Source: Oncomelania hupensis (taxonomy: Eukaryota; Mollusca; Gastropoda; Littorinimorpha; Pomatiopsidae). Taken from it: a DNA stretch of 64,000 nucleotides. The DNA lies in contig JBAHVR010000275.1 of NCBI GenBank assembly GCA_036898135.1, positions 62,001 to 126,000 on the forward strand, in the 5' to 3' direction. Shown one piece after another: positions 46,842-58,245 of this stretch. The position numbers and the translations under genes are program-made. Each line of letters starts with the position of its first letter. Position 1 is the stretch's first letter. The notes beneath the pieces were generated by a model, which was not told the origin of the DNA, did not search any database, and was given only the letters and a program-made list of their open reading frames with translations.

Positions 46842-47864
46842 TGATGCTCAGGTCAAGCCGATGCTTTTGTATGCTTCGGAAGTCTGGGGGGCAACTCAGT
46901 TTAAAATAGTTGAATCAGTACACCTTTTTGCTTTAAAAAAGACTGCTGAGTGTTGGCCCCCGGACGCCAAATACAATGGTATACGGTGAGACAGGACGCT
47001 ATCCTCTATTTATAGATAGTACTATCAATGTCTTGCGTTACTGGTTTACTGTACAGAGAATGGAACTATATAGAATTCCACGTCAGGTATATGAAATGCT
47101 GTATATTTTTATGAATAACCCTGATAAAAACTGGGCATATATGGTTAAAAGTATATTTGACAATTATGGATTTTCATTTGTTTGGTCAAATGGAGTAGGA
47201 AATGAAAAAATGTTTTTGAAACTGTTTAAGCAAAGAATGATTGATTGCTACTGCCAACAATGGAATGCTAAGATTAATGGGAGTGACAGGTTTTTGAAGT
47301 ACCGTTCTTTCAAATCATTTTTATGCCCTGAGCAATATCTTATTCAATTGACGATTAGTAAGTTTCGTATAGCATTTACAAGATTTCGCTTGGGGCTAAA
47401 TGGTTTGAAAGTAAACCAACGTTATACTGTGGTTAACCCTTTGTGTACTTTTTGTGATGAAGTTGAAGATGAGACGCATTTTCTTTTCAGTTGCAAGATG
47501 TATGATGATTTGAGGACTAAATATTTGTCTAAATATTTAACTATAATGAGGAACTGCCCATCTGTGGTAAAATATTTGGTATCAAATGAAAATTCTGATA
47601 TTAGGCCTACAAGAGATGTGGCCATGTATATATTTTATTCGATGAAGAAAAGAGAACAGTATTATAACGCTTTGGTAATATTGTAGGACAGCCCGACTAT
47701 TACATATTCAGATATATAACTCTTCATTGTTTATGCATTTTTGTTTATGCATTTCTGATATTTCTGTTTTGTTTTAGTATAGGTTGCATGTGATTAACCC
47801 CGTGTCTACAGGCCGGTGGCCTTATTTTGACGCAAATAAATTGAATTGAATTGAATTGAATTGT
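46842..47864 (+). mobile_element. 5'-truncated CR1/jockey-type LINE inside the RTE
   Basis: Perfect 12 bp duplication TGTAGATCTGCT at 46830-46841 and 47865-47876, and a tail of (AATTG)n. It encodes VKPMLLYASEVWG, MVYGETGRYPLFID-like text and a CCHC knuckle. Confidence 0.88.
46976..47686 (+). pseudogene. LINE ORF2 C-terminal region
   Basis: 236 residues open, preceded in the +1 frame by VKPMLLYASEVWGATQF (46850-46980), so one frameshift near 46980. FRLGLNGLKVNQRY, then CTFCDEVEDETHFLFSC (zinc knuckle). RT catalytic part absent because of 5' truncation. Confidence 0.75.
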
Positions 47865-49019
47865 TGTAGATCTGCTGTGAAGGTCCATGTTTCGCAAGCG
47901 TATAGGGAGATGGAGATGACAAGGAGCGCAGCAGCCTTATCTTGGAGTGTAGACTGATGGTCCTGTCTTTCCAAATGGGCTTCAGCCTTGTCAGGATCGC
48001 AGTTGTTTGTGCGATCCTGGAGAGGACTTCCTGTCAGGATCACACAAATCAGTCACATGAATACCTAAAGGTCCTTCTCTCTGCAGCCCAAAACAGTCGA
48101 TCCATTAGATCTTAAAGTATTTATTGCCCTTACCACACACTGATAAATTTAAATCCAGTTGTTGTTTTTCTGGACCATCACTTTGGAACCTTCTTTCAAC
48201 ACAAATCCAACAACAGAAAATAGCTGGCGGTATCTAAAGACGCTGCCATTTATTCAATCAGATCAAATAAAACTAAAATTATTAATGCTAAGTGTGTAAT
48301 TATGTCACAGCTCTAATCTCTTTTTTAAATGTACAAAATTAAGTTGCTATTTTTTACGAACTGGGTCATAATTGTGAATGTAAACTTCATAACAAAATGT
48401 ATTTCATAATTGTGCATGTGAAAATCACATTCGTTGCTCAATATTGATTAGCTTTGTTTCCTAGATATGTAATCCTTTTGTTGTTGTGTAATTTGCTTTT
48501 AATTGAACCCCTTAAGTTTGTTTTATCGTTATTTCCCAATGAGCTTTGCCTTTAATGTTTTAGCTGTTCGTTATATAGTGTATGTATGTATTTATTTCAA
48601 TATTTATACTGCCAGGGCCCTACAAAAAGTTGAATGGCCATTTAGGCAGTGAAATGGCCACAAGGCTCACATGGTAAAACAATTTTAAAAAGATAAATGA
48701 ATTTTTTTTAAACCACCCCCGCACGCACACTAATGAACCCACACCCACACAGTATACTTACTACACAAAAGATCAAGAACAATAAAATTATGCCGAAAAA
48801 TTAATTTAAAACACATCGTTGACCAGTCACTCAAGAGAAAGGAAAATATTAAGAAGCACTAAAAGTTTAAAGTAAGCATAATGAAGAAAAAAAAAAGCAT
48901 AATTTTATAATACATTTATATACAGAAAGAAATCTAAAAACATATTTATACATTTATACATACAAATACATACATTAACATACAAATATACACCTAATTA
49001 ACAACAATAATTAAATTAA

Positions 49020-49028
49020 AATAATAAT

Positions 49029-49095
<67 letters not shown>
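49020..49095. repeat. (AAT)n microsatellite
   Basis: About 75 bp; nearby 49290-49308 is a 19 nt C run followed by (CA)n. The rest of 48300-50080 shows no gene. Confidence 0.9.
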
Positions 49096-49548
49096 GACAG
49101 CACTAATAATACAAATAGTGACATGACAGAGCAAGACATAAACTACCACAGTACAAAACCAAATGGAGGAGTAAACTATACTGATACAATGCAATAAAAA
49201 CCCACAATGTCGTAAACATAGGCTACAAACTGTACACTCTACGACATCAAGGGGTACGACTAAACACACACCCATACACACACACCCACACCCCCCCCCC
49301 CCCCCCACACACACACACACACACTCTTCGTTAAAGTAGTAATAGCGACGAGTTGTACTAGTGGTAATGGCGGTAGTAGCAGTAAGTTTAGTAGTGTTGT
49401 TGTTGTAGTACAGTTTGTTTAAAATTATATTTTTATTTTTTAGTTAATGATATAGTAAATTTTGATTTTATGATAATTAAAATAGTAGGTCTGATTGTAA
49501 GAATAGATTTATGCCTACGATCTTAACCTTTTAAAATAAAGTTCTGAT

Positions 49549-49555
49549 CTCTCTC

Positions 49556-49617
<62 letters not shown>
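49549..49617. repeat. (CT)n microsatellite
   Basis: About 68 bp of CT with one ATCT interruption. Confidence 0.95.
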
Positions 49618-49619
<2 letters not shown>

Positions 49620-50086
49620 GATGTATAACGGTACTGAGAGTAGCGCATGCTAACTAGTCTATCGTATTCAGGTAGCCTACGTGCTGAATAATCCAACATA
49701 CGCAAGCATGGGCCATCAACTGGGACGTTATGAATCAGTGACCCGTGAACTGTACAGAAATGAGACCGAACAAAGCACAAAGTACGACGGCCTACTAGCG
49801 CCAAAACCTGATAATTACAGATATCACGAGAGAATTATAAATATCATTACAATTATCATGGGATAATTACAATTATTATTGAAAATTTATAAATATTATC
49901 ACGTGATCATGTTTAATTTTCAGTTTTGGCTCTAGCAATCCGCCTGGAAATGCGTTAAAACCGAAAGTTGTAATTATCACATAATAATTAAAACGTACAC
50001 TTAATAATTACAATTTTTACGTGATCATGCTTAATTCTGAAACACATCCCCCCTCCCCCTCCTCCGTTCAAATTAAAGAGTTGCAC

Positions 50087-50610
50087 TCACGTCAAGTCAA
50101 GTCAAAAGCGCTGTATTTCATAAAACCCCACGGGGCACGTGGATACAACAAGAAGAACAAAAATAAACATAGAATAATATGGAAATCACAAAATACAACA
50201 TAAAATACATATGTACATATATTACAAAATAAAAGTTAATCTTTTGCACTCGCTTTCTAGAAGACAAATAATAAACATTTACAAAATACATATTCATTAT
50301 TATCACACACCACAAGCATAGTACATACAAAGTATGTCCACACAATCTGATCACAAATCGCACGCACTCACTCGCAAGATTGGGTGATAAAGAAGGGGAA
50401 AGGTGGTACAAACTGGTACTGAATATTTAAATTTTCATTATTGATAAACATTAATCACTATTATTACTATCATTAATATTACAAATCATTCTATTAGTTC
50501 TGAAGCAATCATTATTATTTTCATATCAGTTCCAGCAGAATAGTCTTATTTTTCGTTGAAAATAAATTAAAACATTTAGATAAAATCACTAAACATAATG
50601 ACATAAAAAG
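50087..50610 (-). mobile_element. CR1/jockey-type LINE 3' end fragment
   Basis: Co-linear with 62280-62790 (tcaagtcaagtcaaaagcgct, aaaacccc-cggggcacgtgg, cagaatagtcttatttttcg). The 3' tail is (GACTT)n on the minus strand. Confidence 0.75.
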
Positions 50611-50811
50611 AAGTGTTGTACATGTCCAAATGAAAGAGTTACTGACCCAGGTAGATTCCGTTCCAATATTGACACCTTTCCCCTACAACCTCATTAATCA
50701 AATTCCGGGTCTCTGCTGTAAATGAGAAAACGTCAACCGGAGAATTGGCAAATCGCAGCTACGAAGAAGAAAATGGCCACTGTCCTCGTAAAAAATGGCT
50801 CCGAGGAATGG

Positions 50812-50933
50812 GAGGTTGACACTGAGCTAAGCCATGAGGGTTGCTGAGGACAGAGAAAGATAGAGTACGCTGGTTAAACGATCACCTGTGGTGCCCCAAC
50901 GACTTTCGAGTTACGGGATAGGATAGGATAGGA
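50812..50933 (+). mobile_element. RTE 3' end fragment
   Basis: agccatgagggttgctgagg, agagtacgctggttaaacga, then four GGATA units. Confidence 0.8.
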
Positions 50934-50935
50934 TT

Positions 50936-50970
50936 CTCTCTCTCTCTCTCTCACTCTCTCTCTCTCTCTC

Positions 50971-51032
<62 letters not shown>
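50936..51032. repeat. (CT)n microsatellite
   Basis: About 97 bp of CT, directly abutting the (GGATA)n tail of the RTE fragment. Confidence 0.95.
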
Positions 51033-51038
<6 letters not shown>

Positions 51039-51265
51039 ACGAGAGATCGAGAACCTTTTTATTTATTCATAGTAAATTGCTATGTGTTCGACCTGAACAG
51101 AACTTGGTAACTACTACAACAACAGCAACAGTAGTAGCTCTCAAAAACAGCAGCATGCAGCATTAGCAATGAGATAGCACCAAGACCATTTACATTGTAC
51201 AGAGAGATTTCTATTTATGCATATAGTTTACAACATTTTAACAGGTGGACCCGTTTCGTGTGACT

Positions 51266-51299
51266 GGTCCTGATTTGGTTCGAAAGAGTCCGCTGAACC
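51266..51299 (+). other. 34 nt retroposon hairpin, copy 3
   Basis: GGTCCTGATTTGGTTCG...GTCCGCTGAACC, with a G-to-A change that weakens the outer stem, followed by taaacaacagccatgtattg. The body of its parent element is not evident upstream. Confidence 0.65.
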
Positions 51300-51339
51300 T
51301 AAACAACAGCCATGTATTGTAATGATCAGCAAATCTGTA

Positions 51340-51420
51340 TATCGTGTGTGTGTGTGTGCGGGGGGGGAAGGGGGAGGGGGGAGGGGAGGGGGAGGAGGGG
51401 AGAAAGGGGGGTGCGTATGT
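51340..51420 (+). repeat. G-rich tract next to (GT)n
   Basis: Eight or more runs of three to eight G within ~60 bp (ggggggggaagggggagg and so on), followed by impure (GT)n to 51537. Confidence 0.85.
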
Positions 51421-51769
51421 ATGTATGTATGAATATAAGCGTGTGTGTGTGCGTGTGTGTTTTGTGTGTGTGAGTGTCTTGTTTATAATAAAGTTATTGA
51501 AGTGTGTGTGTGTGTGTGTGTGGTTTGTGTGTGTGTGTAAACTTTTATCAACTTTTACCTTGATTTTATTTATTGATTTTATTTTTTTTTAAATTATTAG
51601 TTTATCGTCTTTTATTCAGAGTGATTGTATTTTGACTTTTGTTGTCATCGTCCACTATATTTAAGTTATAAACAAATGTCTCAGTGAGTCCAAGCTTTCA
51701 TTTGAAACCAATTTGAGTAAATAAAGAGTTCGTAGCTCTTAACACAGGTATTGGTTGTTTTTCTATTTC

Positions 51770-52320
51770 CAGATAAGTCTTTGAAATAGTAGGGGGAAAT
51801 CAGAAGGCACAAAATGTCGATCTGTCGGTCGGTCTGTCCTTTGAACCCTATATGTTAAGAACCACTGAACGGAATTTGACCACACTTCATAGAAAAATGA
51901 CCTAGACTGGTGGCCTGCACCCGTGTTATAATATTTGCGCCACCGCAAAGATCAAGGTCACTGGAAAAATGTTGCTGCTAAAAACGTCTTGCTCAATATC
52001 TCAAAAACGGCTAAAGCAATTTTGTTAAGTTATAGTATACCGTCGCTCCGAATTATTTTTTTTCAAAACACATGTTGGCTTTATCTCAGAAATAACTAAA
52101 CCGAAATTCATCATTTTTACTGTATGAATACTTTATCTACTGCTAAGCATGTTACATCGTTCGTATTTGTACTTTCTCAAAGGTCATGGTCATTGTGCTT
52201 CACATTTTCAAAACACGTTCTGCGCTGTAGCTGAACATTGAATCAGCCGATTTGGTTAATCGTTTGCTAGTCCATAGGTCAGATCGTGGACTATCATTCT
52301 ATGTTTTCGTTAGGATAAAG
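51770..52320. repeat. Interspersed repeat related to the AAGGTCA family
   Basis: Contains gtcggtcggtctgtcc, gaacggaatttgaccac, agatcaaggtcactgg and aaaggtcatggtcattg. Block order resembles 13120-13530, but identity is low. Confidence 0.45.
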
Positions 52321-52651
52321 GCAATTCCCAACTCAGCCAAGAACATCGACACTTTTGAAAATGCTAATTTCTCATCTATGTGTGTCAGCGTCTGGAAATA
52401 CGCATGAATGGCTTTTCATTTTGATGTCTTGTCGAATGCACGAAATGTGCATTTTCGGTGCATGATTGTTCTGAAAAGGCCAAAAGAATGTCGTGTCCTC
52501 GGCCCGACAAGAGGGAACCTGGTAGGAGGAAGAGTTCATTAGGGGCAACTACTGGGGCATTGTACGCTGAAAGTGGATCCTCCTTAACAAATCTGTAGGT
52601 AACGTACCTATGAATCATCAGAACGTACCTGTGTATCATCACAGCGTACCC

Positions 52652-52688
52652 ATGTATCATCGTATGATATATCATATGATGATACATA
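52652..52688. repeat. Short near-perfect palindrome
   Basis: ATGTATCATC and TATGATAT face ATATCATA and GATGATACAT. It is preceded by three tandem words of the type (gt)atcatcacagcgtaccc. Confidence 0.8.
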
Positions 52689-52873
52689 GATACGTTATCT
52701 ACCGCTTTGCTATCGAAGACCAACTGTCAGCCTGTAATGCCCCTGTGATTGCAGACAACAAAAGGAACTCTTAGGCTCATCATAAACTATTGGGGTGCTT
52801 TTTCTTCTTCTTCTTGATTTATTTTGTTATAATCTATAAATATGCTGAAGAATCCATGATTTATATATATGAC

Positions 52874-52876
<3 letters not shown>

Positions 52877-52959
<83 letters not shown>

Positions 52960-52990
52960 GACAGAGAGAGACAGAGACAGAGAGAGAGAG
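52877..52990. repeat. (GA)n microsatellite
   Basis: About 115 bp of GA with CAGA interruptions. Confidence 0.95.
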
Positions 52991-53241
52991 AGATTATTTA
53001 TTGGATAGTTTCGGTAATCACCCAAAATCCATGTGTTGTCTCATGTAACTTATATTATGGTCTATGGTTGTCTGAATTTTTTTTTACAAAAATAGCCATA
53101 CACACAAAGAAAATAATGACATCACAGTGATGACGTCGCCAGAAAGGAATAGACATTGTAGGCGAGACTGTTTTCACCCCGCAATGATGCGAGAGTTGGG
53201 GTTTTTGCTAAGGCTACATTTTGAAATTGTATTGTGAACAT

Positions 53242-53346
<105 letters not shown>

Positions 53347-53799
53347 CCACACACACAAACACAGGTTGCAAGTGAAACTTGAGAATTGTTACTCTCCAGT
53401 TAACATCCTATTATGTGTCCTTAAATTCCGGTGGGTTTGAGAATGAGCGTTGCACAAGTATATATTTGTGGCGTTGTTAGAACATTTTATACAACTATAT
53501 TCATTCAGTAGTCATGGCGAAAAGCACGCGCCGTCTGCTAGCTTATCATCCCTAACGGGTTCGCACAGCATGACTTCGTACGGCTTTTTCGGGACTTTGG
53601 GGAAATAACTATTTGGTCACATACATTTTTGAAAGGTCGGGCTTGTGATACACTATATAAAATCCGTCATTGAAATAACACTGGACTGCTTCTTTAATAA
53701 TAATTTTAAAACAAAATAAATAAAGGTATGAACGTACTCAAATGTGTTCTGGTTTAATTTAATCATACCATGATTAGTACTTAAGAGAAAACAAATATA

Positions 53800-54159
53800 C
53801 CCTATCCTGTCCTATCTTTCTCCCGTAACACAAAGGTCGTTGGGGGTAATGGTGTTGTCCAATGGCTTGGGTGATGGTCTGTGGGACTTCGTTGTTGGTG
53901 ATGTGCTGGGTATAGGAAATGCCCAGAAGTCTTCTGTAGAACCTCATCTCCACGCTTTGTATTCTTCGTTGTAGATCTGCTGTGAGGGTCCATGTTTTGC
54001 AAGCGTATGGGAAAACAGAGATGACAAGAGAGCACAGCAAACTTATCTTGGAATGTAGCCTGATGGTCCCATCTTTCCAAATGGGCTTCAACCTTGTCAG
54101 GGCCGCAGTTGTTTGTGCGATCCTGGAGAGGACTTCCTGTCGGGACCCATTGTCTGATA
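53800..54159 (-). mobile_element. RTE 3' fragment a
   Basis: Decayed tail (ccctatcctgtcctatc) then RTE 3' coding remnants (KTWTLTADLQRRIQSVEMR). An internal deletion removes ~200 bp of the usual 3' end. Confidence 0.75.
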
Positions 54160-54888
54160 CAATCCTATCCTATCCTATCTTATCCCGTAACTCGAAGGTC
54201 GTAGGGACACCACAGATGATCGTTTAACCAGCGTACTCCATCTTTCCCTGTCCTCAGCAACCCTGATTGTTTCGCTCAGTGTCAAACCAGTCCATTCTCG
54301 AATGTTGTCCTCCCACCTCTTTTTCGGTCTCCCTCTTCTTCTACCTCCTTGCACTGTGCCTTGCAGGATGGTCTTTGCAAGACCTGATGATCTGGTGACG
54401 TGGCCATACCATCGGAATTTACGTTTTTTCACCACTGTGAGCAGGTCATCGTCTTGTCCAATGGCTTGTGTGATGGTCTGTCGAACTTCGTCGTTTGTGA
54501 TGTGCTGGGTATAGGAAATGCCCAGAAGTCTTCTGTAGCACCTCATCTCCATGCTTTGTATTCTTCGTTGTAGATCTGCTGTGAGGGTCCATGTTTTGCA
54601 AGCGTATAGGAAGATGGAGATAACAAGGGAGCGCAGCAATCTTATCTTGGAATGTAGCCTGATGGTCCTGTCTTTCCAAATTGGCTTCAACCTCGCCAGG
54701 GCAGCAGTTATTTGTGCGATCCTGGAGAGGACTTCCTGTCGTGACCCATTGTCTGATACAATGGCTCCTAAATATCTGAAGCTATGCACTGTGTTGAGAG
54801 ATTGGCCTTGGACTTTGATGTCCGTGTTGATGCCATTGGTGTTGTTGGTCATCATTTTGGTCTTCTATGCACTTATTTCCATTCCATG
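54160..54888 (-). pseudogene. RTE 3' fragment b with RT C-terminal frame
   Basis: Tail (TATCC)n at 54160-54185. The 226-residue frame (54175-54855) matches the last ~225 residues of the intact RTE ORF almost exactly (VQGQSLNTVHSFRYLGAIVSD, SGLAKTILQGTVQGGRRRGR). 5' truncated. Confidence 0.85.
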
Positions 54889-55337
54889 TCTGATACAATG
54901 TCTCCTAAATATTTGAAGCTATGCACTGTGTTGAGGGATTGACCATGGACTTTGATGTCCATGTTGATGCCATTGGTGTTGTTGGTAATCATTTTGGTCT
55001 TTTCGGCACTTATTTCCATTCCATAGGCTATGGAGGTGGTGTCAAGCCTCTGTACCAGCTGTTCAAGGTCTTGTTCCTCTGCAGCCAATCCATCAATGTC
55101 ATCCGCAAAACGGAGATTGGAGATTGCTCTACCCATTGTGCTGACTGTGCCTTCGTGATCTGCAAGAGCATCTGACATGATACGCTCCAGGAAGATGTTG
55201 ATGAGTATTAAATATAGTAGCCATCCTTGACGCATACCGATTGTTATTCTGAACCAGTTCCCGATGGTGCTGTTATGGAGGACTGCAATGGTAGCCTTGT
55301 CATACAGGCTTTTGATGACTTCAGTAATGATGTTGTA
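54889..55337 (-). pseudogene. RTE RT-domain fragment c
   Basis: Repeats the tctcctaaatat..gaagctatgcac segment of fragment b and runs upstream through FADDIDGLAAEEQDLEQLVQ and SIAYGMEISAEKTKM to ~55337. It has no tail, so it is either a second copy truncated at its 3' end or a rearranged part. Confidence 0.75.
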
Positions 55338-56246
55338 CTAGTAAATAAACATATTGTTTAAATTTTATAAACGATCTTTTTCAAATAAATAAACTTTTTC
55401 ATTTTTCTTTATGTGTTTTCTTTCCTCTTTTACTTATTTATTTTAAAAAAATTGCTTTGATTGAATTTTGTATGCCGTTTTTGGTGACAGAAGTTGAAAT
55501 AATAACATTAAAAAATTTTTTAATACCACTGAGTGCAGTGCTTTAGTTTTTAAAAAGAATCTTTTGGAAGTAATAAAAAATCTGTATTTTATTGTTTTAA
55601 AGCTTTTGGCGTTTTAGCGCGATGTTACTGATTATGTGTGTGAGTGCGTAGGTGAGTGTGTTTGCCTAGGTGAATGTGTGTGCGTAAGTGTGTGTGTATG
55701 ATAGAGAGAGACACAAGTACAGTTTATTCCATAATTGTATATTTTAGGTGTTTACATTGTGTGTGTAAAAATTGAACCTAGGTCAAATATACCCTCGTTT
55801 AAGTTCAATTTACCCGCTATGGTGTCTAAATTGGACTTTCACAACTTTAAAAAAACAATCAATCTCAGACAGAAACCGCTGACAACACAGCTTTCATCGT
55901 TTAAGGCCACATAGGTGTAATGTCTACCTTTTAAATGACGTTCATGTTTGTGGGTTTTGTCAACTTTCCACCAAAATATCGAAAAAGTTCCTTAAGGGGT
56001 TCAATATACTCACTCTTCTTTTACCTAAAATGTTCCTTGTGTAAATAACCTTTACCAAAATATTATATGAATAATTTCCCCTCCCACTACTCACCTTCCC
56101 CGCCACCACCACCCACTCCCTCCCCCACCCCTTGGGGTTATGAGCAATCTTGTCACTGTAGATTTTTCTAACCTATAAAGGGAACAGTGAAAGCCCCAGT
56201 TGAAAACCTGTCTTGCCTTTGTAGGCATGACCAATTCACTGCGGCA

Positions 56247-56815
56247 ACAGTACCCCCGTTGGAGTGCCGGGGGTTTCAGTATAAATAGTATCCCCACTTT
56301 CTGGAAATTTAGTGCTTTAAATTCCCACTGTCGCTGTCTTCATCATTTGCTCTTTCCCATTCCTGATCTGTCCTATCACTCTGCTATACTTTCTTCTTCT
56401 TCGCTAGATCAATGACCTACCTTTTTTCTTGAAAACTCTTCCTGGACAAGACTCCTTGTTTGTGTATGAGGTCTGTTGGATCAGCTTGGGAGTGTTGGAC
56501 GCTTTCTGCCGGGTGGTCACTAGGGCTTCCTATGATTGTATTATTTCGCACTATAGGCATTTTATATGTATGTGTTTTGTTGATGATTTATAATGATGGT
56601 TGTATTCTATTTTGTTTTTGTAACCGGGGTGTTCGCGTAGTTGAGGTCAACCCTCAGCCGTCCCCCGCGTGGGATGTCTTTATTGTAAAGTGACTGGCCG
56701 GTGGAGGGCATTCAATTTTCCCACTAGGGTTGTTTCGGCAGATCTTTTATGCGGATCGGGGGTTGTCCGGTCCTGATTTGGCTCGGAAGAGTCCGCTGGA
56801 CCTAAAGCAACAATA
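56247..56815 (+). mobile_element. Nonautonomous retroposon (590 bp family, copy 2)
   Basis: Co-linear with 35835-36440. Same start (cgttggagtgccgggggttt) and same hairpin near the end (56769-56802), but an (AATC)n tail instead of (AACT)n. No long frame, and no RT motif in it. Confidence 0.8.
56769..56802 (+). other. 34 nt retroposon hairpin, copy 4
   Basis: Identical to copy 1 over all 34 nt as read, although the parent bodies at 25463 and 56247 differ upstream. Confidence 0.75.
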
Positions 56816-57950
56816 AATCAATCAATCAAACTCCCTCCCCCAACCATTGAACCGCCTCCCCCGTCCCACCCCACCACACCTCTCTACCCCCGAAAAAATC
56901 TTCCGCCCCCCCCCCCCTCCCAAAACATCTTCCGACGTGGCTGAGACACTTATAAATCAACAGCACGGTAGGTTTACTTGTTTGTCAAAAGGATATTTCA
57001 TATAATATTATGAGTGAAGATGACATCATGCACAACTCCTGCAATGACTGCAATGACAGCGAGGCGTACGCACATTAGACTTTTAACCCGAAGTTATGGG
57101 GACTGAACTCTTACGCGTGAGACGATGTCAAGGGAAGTAACTAGCGGCAAAAGGCCCATTGCAGATGCTCTAACCTTTTGTTATACAACATAACAAACCT
57201 TTCCAACTGTTACGTGAAGGTTTTCGGTCACATGTTGCTTTGATTTGATATTTTACATCATTGACACGTAATGAAAACAGGAAATTACTTTATCTCTGAC
57301 GTGGAGCTTTTTGCAAGTAGGCCCACGAGAGAAACAGTGGTCTTTCCCGATCTCAACCAACCGGAAATTTTGATGCAATCGCTCTGCAGAAATAGCGCAG
57401 GCACGATTTGGGTAGGGCAGTAAAGTAGTGGTTTGGGCACCAGCTAGAAAAGTTTCAAGTCAAAGCAAGGTCGGGCGCGGCCGGGTGACCATGTTAGAAA
57501 GGCTGTTAACAGCCAAACGACACAAAAAGAATAGAACCAGTTTAAGGACACATCCCAGTCCAAGCAGCTTTGACAACTGTACACAATTATAATGCCTCTT
57601 TTACCCCTTCTTTTGAATGGCGAACTCCCCCTCAGAAGTAACACAATTAGGTCTCAATAAAGTACATTTAACACGGTTCAGTGATTTAGAAAAGAGAAAG
57701 CTTCTCCGCTGAACTCCCACGCCCACACCGCGAAGCTGAGACTTTCGGAGGCTCACGTTTATCTCTACTTGTGAGAGCTACTCGGTGAGTCTCCGCTACG
57801 CGGTGTGCTGGACTCTTGGAGCATTATATTGCTGTGGACTGCGCGCCACCCTTCTGTTTGTTAAAGTTCCATTAATTTTACAAACATTTTTCCGCATGGG
57901 TTCCGCGGAGCATTGTGAATAGGTTTTAAAAGGTTTGTTTTAACAACAAT
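56816..57950. other. No recognised gene
   Basis: C-rich stretch (56828-56935) then unique-looking sequence. 57690-57860 is richer in CG and could be regulatory, but nothing specific is visible. Confidence 0.4.
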
Positions 57951-58245
57951 ATCCTATCCTATCCCGTAACTTGAAGGTCGTTGAGGCAACACAGATTATC
58001 GTTTAACCATCGTACTCCACCTTTCTCTGTCCTCAGCAACCCTCATGGCTTCGCTCAGTGTTAAATCAGTCCATTCGCCGAATGTTGTTCTCCCACCTCT
58101 TTTTCGGTCTCCCTCTTTTTCTGCCTGCTTGCACAGTGCCTTGTAGGATGATCATTCAAGACCTGATGCTCTGGTGACGTGGCCATACTATCGGAGTTTC
58201 CGTTTCTTCACTAATGTGAGCATGTTATCATTTTGTCCAAATGGC
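57951..58245 (-). mobile_element. RTE 3' fragment d
   Basis: A short (TATCC) tail, then the RTE 3' end to tttgtccaaatggct. It directly abuts the tail of the long RTE copy, in the same orientation. Confidence 0.8.

Larger units (their letters stand above)
46343..48037 (-). mobile_element. RTE fragment interrupted by another LINE
   Basis: Minus-strand RTE 3' part, tail (TATCC)n at 46344-46390, in two pieces (46343-46841 and 47865-48037). Its host duplication is TCACAC(C)AA on both sides. A ~68 bp internal tandem duplication lies at 46640-46780. Confidence 0.8.
44945..48300 (+). mobile_element. CR1/jockey-type LINE relic, interrupted
   Basis: RT pieces in order: a degenerate YRPIS-like region (44990-45100), QSVFRKHHSCHTAL, GTVLDFNKAYDLVNH, RSVPQGSVMGPIFFCLFINN and FADDKTLH (45327-45827). 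Next come WCKVNEMLFNPIKT through REHNVLGVYI (45833-46093) and a C-terminal piece at 46240-46340. After the RTE insertion, frame remnants continue to ~48300 (a GPSLWNLLSTQ-like run). Stops and frameshifts make it dead. Confidence 0.75.

Noticed and set aside
53512..53560. ATGGCGAAAAGCACGCGCC as a start of a gene
   Set aside because: Frame closes after 13 codons and no donor site fits.
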